Assembly (NCBI RefSeq): GCF_011058315.1
Contig: NZ_CP049298.1
Location: forward strand, 124,001 to 188,000
Direction of reading: 5' to 3'
Origin: Chryseobacterium sp. POL2
GTDB taxonomy: Bacteria > Bacteroidota > Bacteroidia > Flavobacteriales > Weeksellaceae
DNA length: 64,000 nucleotides
Shown in pieces: positions 14,991 to 22,952 of the stretch. The notes under the pieces are model-generated. The model was not told where the DNA came from and did no database searches. It saw only the letters and a list, made by a program, of their open reading frames with translations. Numbering within the stretch: the first letter of the stretch is position 1; each line of letters opens with the position of its first letter. A program made the position numbers and the translations under genes.

Positions 14991-15761
14991 TTATTCAAAC
15001 TCCTTGCTGATGCCAAGTCCGAATAAAGCATAATCGTACACGGCAGGATCATTATTATTAAGCTCTCGAAGAACCAAATCCAATTCTTCCAAAGTTTTCC
15101 AATCGTTTTGTTTGCGATTCACGAGATTAAGTTTTCTCGAAATATTGGCGGTATGTACATCCAACGGGATAGAAAGATATTTTTGATCAATATTTTTCCA
15201 AATGCCGAAGTCAACCCCACGATTATCTTCGCGTACCATCCATCGCAAAAACATCATGATTCGTTTGGAAGCAGAATTTTTGTACGGTGAGCTTAGATGT
15301 TTTTTGGCGCGATGTTCTTCTTGGATAAAAGTATTTCTGAAACGTTCTATCGCGTGATAAAAATTGGTTTCGTTGTCTTTTAAAAGGAACAAATCTTCCA
15401 AACTTTCATGTTTTAGATAGATTCTTTGGAATTGTTTTAAAAAATATTTTAAATCTTCCATGTGAAACGTACGATGCGCCGCTTTGTCAGGAAATGATTT
15501 TAGATCAGATTCTTTAAAATTAAGAACAAAATCATAAAGCGAATATTCTAGCAAAGACATGATAAAATCAGCATTTTTGATAATCGCTTTTCGGTTGCCC
15601 CACGCGATGCTTGCGGAGAGAAATCCCGCAATTTCAATATCTTGTTTTATCTCGAAACGATGCGGAATTTGGATAGGATCATTTTCTATAAAATCGATGT
15701 GATTGTAGAAGTCTGCTTTTTCATTAAGAAGATTGATGATATCTTGTGTAGGACGTTTCAT
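14991..15761 (-). CDS. TIGR02757 (DUF2400) family protein
   Basis: A 256-residue conserved protein of unknown function, common in Bacteroidota and related groups. Recognisable family segments include GFLSASIAWGNRKAI, the R-x-NMFLRWMVR-like segment RIMMFLRWMVREDN followed by VDFGIW, and the ending DVHTANISRKL with DPAVYDYALFGLG. The DVHTAN and helical layout suggest a distant relation to HhH-GPD type DNA glycosylases, but no catalytic residue can be assigned with confidence. It is monocistronic and divergent from the UMP synthase gene. Confidence 0.88.
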   Translation of the reverse strand: MKRPTQDIINLLNEKADFYNHIDFIENDPIQIPHRFEIKQDIEIAGFLSASIAWGNRKAIIKNADFIMSLLEYSLYDFVLNFKESDLKSFPDKAAHRTFHMEDLKYFLKQFQRIYLKHESLEDLFLLKDNETNFYHAIERFRNTFIQEEHRAKKHLSSPYKNSASKRIMMFLRWMVREDNRGVDFGIWKNIDQKYLSIPLDVHTANISRKLNLVNRKQNDWKTLEELDLVLRELNNNDPAVYDYALFGLGISKEFE

Positions 15762-15838
15762 ATTGCAAATTTCCGAATTTTAAGCCGATTTTCCACGATT
15801 CGTAGCAAAAGCATACTTCTTTTTTACAAATTAAATTT

Positions 15839-15846
15839 TAACTTTG
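15839..15846 (+). promoter_or_regulatory. -7 box upstream of the UMP synthase gene
   Basis: TAACTTTG, an exact TAnnTTTG match 20 bases before the start codon. Confidence 0.5.
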
Positions 15847-15865
15847 TAGAAAGTGAAAAGTAAAA

Positions 15866-17224
15866 ATGGAAAGTAAAAAAGAATTCTTTTTAGAATGCTA
15901 CAAACTAGGGATTATCAAATTTGGTCGCTTCACCCTAAAAAGTGGAATAGAAAGCCCTTTTTATGTCGATCTAAGACCTTTAGCATCCGAACCCAAAATT
16001 CTCAAAAAACTGGCAAATTATCTTTTGGATATGTTGCCTTTGGACAATTTTGATGTGATATGTGGTGTGCCTTATGCAGCGCTTCCCATGGCAACGGCGA
16101 TGTCTTTGGAAAGTTATATTCCATTGATTATTAAAAGAAAAGAAGCCAAAACCTACGGGACCAAAAAACTTCTCGAAGGAATTTATAAAAAAGGCGATAA
16201 TTGTCTTTTGGTAGAAGATGTCATCACTTCTGGAAAGTCTTTGATAGAAACTATTGATGAGGTAGAGAACGAAGGTCTTAATGTTTCCGATATCGTTGTA
16301 GTACTTGACAGAGAGCAAGGCGGAAAAGAAAAACTAGAAGCTAAAGGCTACAATGTTCATACATTATTCTCCATTTCGGAAGTTGTTGAAATTTTGAAAG
16401 AAGTTGAACAGCTTACTGATGAAGAAGTTCAAAGAATTAATGATTTTCTTAGCGGAAACCAAGTTCAGTTTCAAGAGAAGAGAAAAATTTCTTATGAAGA
16501 CAAACTACACATTGTGGAACATCCGATGGGCAAACGACTTTTGGAAATTGCCATCGCTAAAAACTCAAACCTTATTGCTTCGGCTGATGTTTTGTCAACC
16601 AAAGAATTGTTAGACTTTGCAGATATGGTGGGACCGCATATTGTTGCGCTAAAAACACATATCGATATTTTAACCGATTTTGATCCAGATTCTACGATTT
16701 TACCATTAAAAGACTTAGCACAAAAACATAACTTCCTCATCATGGAAGATCGAAAATTTGCAGATATCGGAAATACACAGGAATTGCAATTCTCGTACGG
16801 CATGTACAAGATTTCCAATTGGGCAGATCTGGTAACCGCGCAAGTTATTGGTGGTAGCCAAAGTCTGGACGGTTTTCATAACGTTGGCGTTGTTGCTATT
16901 TTGGGGATGTCTTCCAAAGGAACTTTGACCGATGCACATTATCGTGAAGAAGCCACAAAAATCATCGAGTCACAAGCTAACGTGATGGCTTGTGTTGCAC
17001 AAAACCAAATTGCAGATAATCTGCTGTTGATGACGCCGGGTGTCAACCTTTCGGATGCAGGCGATAACAAAGGTCAACAATACAATACGCCAGAGAAGGT
17101 GATTACAAATTATCATACCGATTTCATCATCGTAGGACGTGGCATTTATAAAGCTGAGAATCCAGAACAAGAAGCTGTGAAATACAAAATAGCGGGTTGG
17201 GAAGCTTACAAAAATGCTTTATAA
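15866..17224 (+). CDS. Bifunctional UMP synthase: orotate phosphoribosyltransferase-OMP decarboxylase fusion
   Basis: Carries both last steps of UMP synthesis in one 452-residue chain. Residues 1 to about 190 are OPRT with the PRPP loop LLVEDVITSGKS and FGRFTLKSGIESPFY near the start. About 215 to 452 are OMP decarboxylase with the lysine in VALKTHIDIL and the catalytic tetrad segment MEDRKFADIGNT. That last motif and the OPRT-first order match animal and plant UMPS rather than E. coli PyrF. No separate pyrE or pyrF is seen in this window. The gene ends at a strong terminator and is monocistronic. The fusion is read directly from one uninterrupted frame. Confidence 0.95.
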   Translation: MESKKEFFLECYKLGIIKFGRFTLKSGIESPFYVDLRPLASEPKILKKLANYLLDMLPLDNFDVICGVPYAALPMATAMSLESYIPLIIKRKEAKTYGTKKLLEGIYKKGDNCLLVEDVITSGKSLIETIDEVENEGLNVSDIVVVLDREQGGKEKLEAKGYNVHTLFSISEVVEILKEVEQLTDEEVQRINDFLSGNQVQFQEKRKISYEDKLHIVEHPMGKRLLEIAIAKNSNLIASADVLSTKELLDFADMVGPHIVALKTHIDILTDFDPDSTILPLKDLAQKHNFLIMEDRKFADIGNTQELQFSYGMYKISNWADLVTAQVIGGSQSLDGFHNVGVVAILGMSSKGTLTDAHYREEATKIIESQANVMACVAQNQIADNLLLMTPGVNLSDAGDNKGQQYNTPEKVITNYHTDFIIVGRGIYKAENPEQEAVKYKIAGWEAYKNAL

Positions 17225-17251
17225 TTTGCCCAAATATTTAATTAATGTAAA

Positions 17252-17288
17252 AGCTGTCTTCGAGATTTATCGAAGGCAGCTTTTTTTT
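17252..17288 (+). terminator. Intrinsic terminator after UMP synthase
   Basis: Twelve-pair stem AGCTGTCTTCGA/TCGAAGGCAGCT (G-U included) with loop GATTTA and eight T residues. Confidence 0.93.
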
Positions 17289-17385
17289 AAAAAAGTATTT
17301 AAATATTAAATTAGAATTAAGAAAAATTGAATCCTAATCGGTTTCATTGATAGGATTTTATAAAGAAAATCGAATTATTTTTTTG

Positions 17386-17393
17386 TAGATTTG
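17386..17393 (+). promoter_or_regulatory. -7 box upstream of the peptidase-like barrel gene
   Basis: TAGATTTG, an exact TAnnTTTG match 17 bases before the ATG. Confidence 0.5.
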
Positions 17394-17410
17394 ATTATTC
17401 CAAATATTTG

Positions 17411-20224
17411 ATGAAGAAATTATTTTTGAGTAGCTTGTTTTTGATGGGAGGATTTTGGTGTTTTGGACAACAAGATAGCATTAGGATTTCCGCAAAATTA
17501 TCTGCTGATGCACAAAGTTTAATTGTGGCGCAGCAGATCGTTTATCACAATCCGTTTGATAAGCCTACCGACAAAATTAAACTTCAAAATTGGGTGGCTG
17601 CTTACCAAAACAGAAGTACGCCACTTCTTAAAAGAAAACTCCAAGACCGTAAAAAAGATTTGTATTTTGCAAAAGCCAATGAGCTTGGTGCACTTAAAAA
17701 TCTGCATATTGAAGGCGCTAATAATAGCAAAGATTATGAGCAGCTTAACGAGGAGTTTTTATACTTTTATCTGGATAAAATGTTGGCACCAAAAGAAGCC
17801 ATAACAATTAATTTAACTTATGAAATAAAACTCCCTAATGCCAAATTCACAGGTTATGGCGTTGGGGAAAAGGATATTAATCTGAAATATTTTTTCATCG
17901 TTCCGGATAGTTTTGAAAACGAAAATCAGTACCCGAAACATTTTTTGGATATCGAGCAGAACCTGAACAGCAATTCTTATTGGAAAGTCCATTTTGAGCT
18001 TTCAGAATTGTATAAATCGGAGTCGAGTCTTGTCAAAACAAATCCGCATACTTTCGAAGGTGTGTCCACCAATGATCCCGAATTTTTTATCAGTTATAAC
18101 AAGATTGATGCGCTCGATGTTGAGGTTGATAACGAAACTATAAAACTCGTTTTTGGCTATGCAATTACCGAAGAAGACCGCCAAAGCTTGGCTTTTTTTG
18201 CACCGCTTCATTTTAAATTTTTGAAGAAACGCTTTGGAAATCTTCCAAAAAAGATATTTATAAGTGAAAGGTACAGATCCAGCGAAAAATTTGTCGGTAT
18301 TGATGATATTAAGTTTTGGAAGTTTCATTACAAATTATTTTCTGATGCCGAAAAAGTAGATCTTCATTATTTTAGCATTTTATCAAAACAGCTTATGGAT
18401 GCTTTATTTATTAATGAAAAGAATGAAGACCATTGGCTGAAAAACGGTTTGCAAACCTACAGCGAGATACAATATATTAAAGAATTTTATCCCCATCATA
18501 AACTTTTGGGCGATTTGCCAGAGCAAGCCAAAATTCTTGGGATGAAGCCTCTGAAAATCTTCCATGCGTCAAAACTTAAATTGACAGAGCGTTATCCGTT
18601 GGCTTATCAATATATATTGACGCAAAACTTAGATCAAAGCATTAATTCTAATTTTGAAGATCTCAGTAAGTTCAATACAGAAGCGATTAGCCATTTTGAA
18701 ACAGGCCTCTTATTTAATTTCTTAGCGGATCAATTGGGACATTTTAAGTTTGACCGTTTTTTGAATTCTTATTTTTCAAAACATTACCAACAAACTGTAG
18801 TGGCACAAGATTTTTTGTCGGCTTTGGAAACAGAAACTGGTGGCAATTCAACTTTTCTAAAATCCTTAATTGAGGAGAAAAACCGAATTAATTTTAATCT
18901 TAAACGATTTACGCGTCAGGAAGATCATTTTGTTGTTAAAGTCAATAAAGTAGGTAAGGAGAAAATTCCGTTTAAACTTCAAACCGAATCGGAATCTATA
19001 ATAAAAGAAACCGAATGGAACTTGGCAGACAAAGCTTCTGGACAATATAGCATTCAATCTAAAGATGCGGACAAACTGATTGTTAACGATGAGTTTATCT
19101 TTCCAGAAACCAATTTTCGGGACAACTATCTTTATACCAAAGGCTTGTTTTCGAATATGAAGCAAATTCGACTGAAACTTATTAAAGATGTCCCGAATCC
19201 TGAGTATAACGAACTTTATATTTCGCCACGGGCAAGTTTCAATGCGTATGATAAGGTCATGTTAGGTTTTAATCTGGTCAATCGTGGTGTTTTTGATCAG
19301 AAATTTGTTTATACCTTAACACCTTATTATAGTACTGGGACGGGAGAGTTAACCGGGAAAGCGGGTGCTTCTTACAACTTTTTACCAGCAGATAGTTTCT
19401 TTAGAAGCTGGCAGTTGGGTGGTGGTGCGTCGTATTTTCATTACGATTATGACTTGGCTTACCAGACTTACAATGTCTTTACCAATTTTTTGTTTAATAA
19501 AAATCCGAGAAGTGCCGTTAGCAGAAGCTTGTATTTTAGTTATGCCCATTTTCAAAAAGACCTGGACGAAAAACGTATTTTGGCGAAAGAATACGGCAAG
19601 TATAACTTGTGGAGTTTAGGATATTCTTATAATGACAATGCTGCGATCCACGAAAAATATTTCAATACAGGATTTCAGTGGATGGAAGATTTTCAAAAAT
19701 GGTCCACAGAAGCTTTCTATCGTTGGGAGTATGCCAAGAATAAAAAGATAAGTTTCCGTTTTTTTGGTGGCTTATTTTTAAATAACAAAACGCAGAATGA
19801 TATTTTTGATTATGGTATTTCGCGCGTTTCCAATTATGCCTTTTCCTATGGACTATTGGGACAGAGTGCAACGACGGGTATTTTGTCTCAACAATTTGTT
19901 TTAGCAGAAGGCGGCTTCAAGTCGGATTTTAAAACCAAATCCAATCAATGGATTACGAGCATCAATGTGGATGCTCATTTGTGGAAGATGTTCAACCTTT
20001 ATGCGGATACTGGATTGTACAAAAGTAGGGGAGCGTCAACAAAATTTCTTTGGGATTCTGGTGTTAAACTAAAGATTATTCCAGATTTTTTTGAAATCTA
20101 TTTCCCGATACAATCATCTTTGGGCTTCGAGCCCGCTATGAAAGATTATGGCTACCGGATACGTTATACCTTGATTTTTAATCTTAGTGCTTTGACGAGT
20201 AATTTGCGCAGAGGGGTTTATTAA
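17411..20224 (+). CDS. M1 aminopeptidase-like ectodomain fused to an outer-membrane beta-barrel; zinc ligands lost
   Basis: A 937-residue exported protein with a signal peptide (SLFLMGGFWCFG, cleaved before QQDS). The first 600 or so residues follow the M1 layout of a beta-rich N-terminal domain and a helical domain. Where HExxH is expected, the sequence is SILSKQLMDALF, and the third ligand region reads WLKNGLQTYSE instead of WLNEGFATY, so His, His and Glu become Ser, Lys and Asn. From about residue 610 the protein turns into aromatic-rich amphipathic strands (YISPRASFNAYDKVMLGF onward) ending IRYTLIFNLS, typical of an outer-membrane barrel. It is probably a non-catalytic binding or transport protein. 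The start is ATG, one codon after a TTG. Confidence 0.75.
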   Translation: MKKLFLSSLFLMGGFWCFGQQDSIRISAKLSADAQSLIVAQQIVYHNPFDKPTDKIKLQNWVAAYQNRSTPLLKRKLQDRKKDLYFAKANELGALKNLHIEGANNSKDYEQLNEEFLYFYLDKMLAPKEAITINLTYEIKLPNAKFTGYGVGEKDINLKYFFIVPDSFENENQYPKHFLDIEQNLNSNSYWKVHFELSELYKSESSLVKTNPHTFEGVSTNDPEFFISYNKIDALDVEVDNETIKLVFGYAITEEDRQSLAFFAPLHFKFLKKRFGNLPKKIFISERYRSSEKFVGIDDIKFWKFHYKLFSDAEKVDLHYFSILSKQLMDALFINEKNEDHWLKNGLQTYSEIQYIKEFYPHHKLLGDLPEQAKILGMKPLKIFHASKLKLTERYPLAYQYILTQNLDQSINSNFEDLSKFNTEAISHFETGLLFNFLADQLGHFKFDRFLNSYFSKHYQQTVVAQDFLSALETETGGNSTFLKSLIEEKNRINFNLKRFTRQEDHFVVKVNKVGKEKIPFKLQTESESIIKETEWNLADKASGQYSIQSKDADKLIVNDEFIFPETNFRDNYLYTKGLFSNMKQIRLKLIKDVPNPEYNELYISPRASFNAYDKVMLGFNLVNRGVFDQKFVYTLTPYYSTGTGELTGKAGASYNFLPADSFFRSWQLGGGASYFHYDYDLAYQTYNVFTNFLFNKNPRSAVSRSLYFSYAHFQKDLDEKRILAKEYGKYNLWSLGYSYNDNAAIHEKYFNTGFQWMEDFQKWSTEAFYRWEYAKNKKISFRFFGGLFLNNKTQNDIFDYGISRVSNYAFSYGLLGQSATTGILSQQFVLAEGGFKSDFKTKSNQWITSINVDAHLWKMFNLYADTGLYKSRGASTKFLWDSGVKLKIIPDFFEIYFPIQSSLGFEPAMKDYGYRIRYTLIFNLSALTSNLRRGVY

Positions 20225-20233
20225 TTGTTTTTT

Positions 20234-20271
20234 AGAGCCTTGTTGAAGCGCCTTGCTCTAACAAGGCTTTT
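20234..20271 (+). terminator. Intrinsic terminator after the peptidase-like barrel gene
   Basis: Stem GCCTTGTT/AACAAGGC with a 15-base loop that repeats part of the stem, then TTTTA. Confidence 0.8.
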
Positions 20272-20317
20272 ATATAAGTATGGAAAAATAGTTAGAAAGC
20301 TGTGGCTTTATAAACAA

Positions 20318-20383
20318 CAAGGTGTTTTCATAAAAACCTCAAGGTGTTTTCATAAGAACAACAAGGTGTTTTTGGGAAGTATA
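20318..20383. repeat. Three tandem copies of a 22-bp repeat upstream of the HU-like gene
   Basis: CAAGGTGTTTT starts at 20318, 20340 and 20362, an exact 22-base period. The first two units share CAAGGTGTTTTCATAA, and the third diverges after CAAGGTGTTTTT. It lies in the 255-base spacer before the HU-HIG gene and has no other annotated content besides the upstream terminator. A protein-binding site for the HU-like product or a regulator is an inference. Confidence 0.6.
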
Positions 20384-20478
20384 TAGTCTATTAAAAAAAA
20401 TAGGTTGGTGTATTCATTTTTTTTTTTACATTAGTTTAGATATTAAAAACCAAATGTTTAACAAAAAATTTATTAGTT

Positions 20479-20862
20479 ATGCCAATCAAATTTAATGTTG
20501 TAGCGCGCAAAAATCCAAGAGATTTTGCCGCACCACCCAAGTATTATGCCAATATCGTAGGCGATGGCAAGACCACACTAGAAGATCTTGCAAAGTATGC
20601 AGCCAGCACTTCTACAGTGTCCAAAGCGGATATACTGGCGGTTCTGGAAAGTACCTTTTCCAAAATTGCCGATGATGTTAGCGATGGTAAGATTGTCTAT
20701 GTTGGTGAGTACTTTACCCTACAAGCAGGTGGCTCTAGCGAGGGCAAGGACACGCCAGAGGAAGTAGGTGCCAGTAGTATAAAAAGTGTAAAAACAGTCT
20801 TTCGACCGGGGAGGCTTATCAAGAATGCGATAAAGCTTTCTAGCTTTCAGAAAAAATCCTAA
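20479..20862 (+). CDS. HU-HIG family DNA-binding protein
   Basis: A 127-residue small histone-like protein of the Bacteroidota HU-HIG type. The HU core is recognisable as the helices LEDLAKYAASTSTVSKADILAVL followed by the strand region GKIVYVGEYFTLQAGGSS, and the sequence ends in a basic stretch RPGRLIKNAIKL. The N-terminal extension with FAAPPKYYANIV is characteristic of this subgroup (for example, proteins first seen in Bacteroides as HU-like with an added strand). It probably binds DNA with low specificity as a nucleoid protein. It is monocistronic. Confidence 0.85.
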   Translation: MPIKFNVVARKNPRDFAAPPKYYANIVGDGKTTLEDLAKYAASTSTVSKADILAVLESTFSKIADDVSDGKIVYVGEYFTLQAGGSSEGKDTPEEVGASSIKSVKTVFRPGRLIKNAIKLSSFQKKS

Positions 20863-20868
20863 ACACAA

Positions 20869-20900
20869 AAAAGGCTTCCAAATTTTGGAAGCCTTCTCTT
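20869..20900. terminator. Bidirectional terminator between the HU-like gene and a type IX cargo gene
   Basis: Perfect stem AAGGCTTCCAAA/TTTGGAAGCCTT flanked by A-rich and T-rich tracts, shared by convergent genes. Confidence 0.9.
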
Positions 20901-20916
20901 TTTCTAAGAAAAATAA

Positions 20917-21684
20917 TTATTTTTTGATAACTTTTTGAGAAACTGCTTTACCATTAACTGTTGCAGTAACGATGTAAGTTCCTTTTGTTAAGTTAGAAAC
21001 ATCTAGTCTAGTGTTTTCTTTAACTTCTGCAGTTTTAACAACTTGACCAGCCATGTTGATTACAGATACGTTAGCAGCTTGTCCGAAGATTAATTCGTTA
21101 GCAACTACTGTATTTTTCACCAAGTTAGCTTTAGTTCCGTTAACATCACCTACTGCTAATGTTGCAGTTCCTTTGATATCATCTACGAACAATGCGTTAG
21201 TTGAACTTTTTTGAAGTTTGATAGAGAAAGAATTAGTATCCCAAGAAACACCAGTAAGGTCTAATGTAACAGTAATCCAATCGCTAGCGTTGATACTTCC
21301 TGTATAAGCATTTTGCGTAGCAGCTGATAAAGTTACGTCGCTAGTTGTGTTAGCAGGAACGTTAAAAAACTTATCACCAGCATTGAAAGAGATACCTCCA
21401 GAAACACCTTTGAATTTAACAGTAATATAATTGATACCTGCAGTATTCATATTTTTATTAGCTGTCATAACGTAGATGTTTGACGTCGAAGTATTGTCAG
21501 TGATTTTTAAAGCACCTGTACCACCTACACCACCATCAACACTTTGTTCTCCTGATTTAAGAGCAAATCCTAAGCTTGATTGAAATGCTGCCCAGTCGTT
21601 AAAATCTGAACCTGCAAATAAATTTGTTTGAGCACTAGCAAACATTGCTGCAGATACACCTAAAATTGTAAAGATTTTTTTCAT
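20917..21684 (-). CDS. Type IX-secreted protein with C-terminal sorting domain (copy 1)
   Basis: A 255-residue cargo protein. The signal peptide is MKKIFTILGVSAAMFASAQ, followed by a Thr/Ser-rich beta-sandwich-like module of about 155 residues. The final 80 residues are a type A T9SS sorting domain (VSVINMAGQVVKTAEV, then LTKGTYIVTA, ending QKVIKK), which would direct it across the outer membrane via PorV/PorU. No catalytic motif is visible in the body; a jelly-roll binding module is plausible. Its sorting domain is almost identical to that of the adjacent gene, while the bodies differ. Confidence 0.9.
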   Translation of the reverse strand: MKKIFTILGVSAAMFASAQTNLFAGSDFNDWAAFQSSLGFALKSGEQSVDGGVGGTGALKITDNTSTSNIYVMTANKNMNTAGINYITVKFKGVSGGISFNAGDKFFNVPANTTSDVTLSAATQNAYTGSINASDWITVTLDLTGVSWDTNSFSIKLQKSSTNALFVDDIKGTATLAVGDVNGTKANLVKNTVVANELIFGQAANVSVINMAGQVVKTAEVKENTRLDVSNLTKGTYIVTATVNGKAVSQKVIKK

Positions 21685-21924
21685 AATATAAAAATTTAAG
21701 TTTTATTAAAAATTGGATTGCTAATTTACATATTTTTTTAATTTGAAAAACAAAACATGAAAATTTAACAAATATTTAATCTTTCTTTATATAATGTTAA
21801 ATACAAAAAAAGCTTATTAGATAATGCTTTAGCTAAAACAATAAGACTTTATCTTCTTATTATCTATTGCAAATTTAAGCATTATTTACACATTATAAAT
21901 ATGATACATATTATGTTTGTATGA

Positions 21925-21953
21925 ACAAAAAAGCCTCCCAAAATAGGAGGCTA
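21925..21953 (-). terminator. Intrinsic terminator of type IX cargo gene copy 2
   Basis: The minus strand reads AGCCTCCTA-TTT-TGGGAGGCT followed by TTTTTTG, between the two cargo genes. Confidence 0.9.
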
Positions 21954-21975
21954 GCTTGTTTTTCGGCGTGAAAAA

Positions 21976-22731
21976 CTATTTTTTGATGATCTTTTGTGAT
22001 ACCGCTTTACCGTTAACAGTAGCAGTTACAATATAAGTACCTTTTGCAAGATTAGAAACATCTAGTCTAGCATTTTCTTTAACCTCAGCCGTTTTTACAA
22101 CTTGACCAGCCATGTTGATTACCGATACTTTTGCATCTTGACCGAAGATGATTTCGTTAGCTACCACTGTGTTTTTAACCAAGTTAGCTTTTGTAGCGTT
22201 GCTGTTACCAATAGCTTGAGTTGGAGTAGTTACTTTAATATCATCGATAAAGAATCTGGAGTTAGAAGCTGTTTCTCCTTCGAATTTAATTTTTACATCT
22301 CCGCTTGCATCAGTAATATTTACAGTATAAGTATCGAAAGCACCTTTTTGTAAAGTAACTGTCGCTAAATCTAGTGTAGCACCTGTAGCAGAAATTTTTA
22401 ATGTTGTTTTCTCATTATTACCATTCCAAGCACCAGCTCTGAAAGTTAAGGTTGCTGTACCTTCAACAGTAATAGAGGGTGTTGTAATTGACCCTAGTTT
22501 AGAACCAGATCCCAGCTTTACAGAAGAAGCTCCTTTGTATGCATTGGCAAGTTCCCATGTTCCTCCTGTTGTATAAGAATTTAATGCTGTTCCAGCTATA
22601 CTACCTGACCAGCTACCATCGTTACCACCAGTTCCGTCAACATCATCAAAAGTTGCTTCGAAAATTGTTTGTTGTGCGTTAACACCTACAGACATAGCAG
22701 CAATTGCTAATAAAGAATAAAATTTCTTCAT
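21976..22731 (-). CDS. Type IX-secreted protein with C-terminal sorting domain (copy 2)
   Basis: A 251-residue paralogue of the preceding cargo gene. The signal peptide MKKFYSLLAIAAMSVGVNAQ is followed by a body starting TIFEATFDDVDGTGGNDGSW, which reads like a carbohydrate-binding or lamin-tail-type beta-sandwich with many Thr and Gly residues. The C-terminal sorting domain (ASV-type start, LVKNTVVANEIIFGQ, NMAGQVVKTAEV, YIVTATVNGKAVSQKIIKK) ends in a lysine pair as type A domains do. No enzymatic residues are evident. TAACTTTG lies upstream, and the gene has its own terminator, so the two copies are probably transcribed independently. Confidence 0.9.
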   Translation of the reverse strand: MKKFYSLLAIAAMSVGVNAQQTIFEATFDDVDGTGGNDGSWSGSIAGTALNSYTTGGTWELANAYKGASSVKLGSGSKLGSITTPSITVEGTATLTFRAGAWNGNNEKTTLKISATGATLDLATVTLQKGAFDTYTVNITDASGDVKIKFEGETASNSRFFIDDIKVTTPTQAIGNSNATKANLVKNTVVANEIIFGQDAKVSVINMAGQVVKTAEVKENARLDVSNLAKGTYIVTATVNGKAVSQKIIKK

Positions 22732-22765
22732 AATAAAAAATATTTAAGTTTAAGTTTATCTTTTG

Positions 22766-22773
22766 CAAAGTTA
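22766..22773 (-). promoter_or_regulatory. -7 box upstream of type IX cargo gene copy 2
   Basis: The minus strand reads TAACTTTG, an exact TAnnTTTG match 34 bases before the start. Confidence 0.5.
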
Positions 22774-22952
22774 ATTTATGTTTCTCTATCTTAAAGTTTT
22801 AAAGGTTAATAAATGGTTAAGGATTTATATAAACTCGTTTTTTTTAAGAAAGGGTTACAAATATAAACTTTTAAATTGATTGTAAAATTTTTGTTCAAAA
22901 TTCTCGTTAATCACTTGTAAATCTTTTATACATCTGTATTATTCGTAGATTT

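Noticed and set aside
17411-20224. Active M1 aminopeptidase
   Set aside because: The HExxH and distal Glu positions are not conserved, so catalytic annotation is not supported.
20318-20383. CRISPR or insertion-sequence end
   Set aside because: Only three 22-base units with no spacers, no flanking direct duplication and no transposase nearby.
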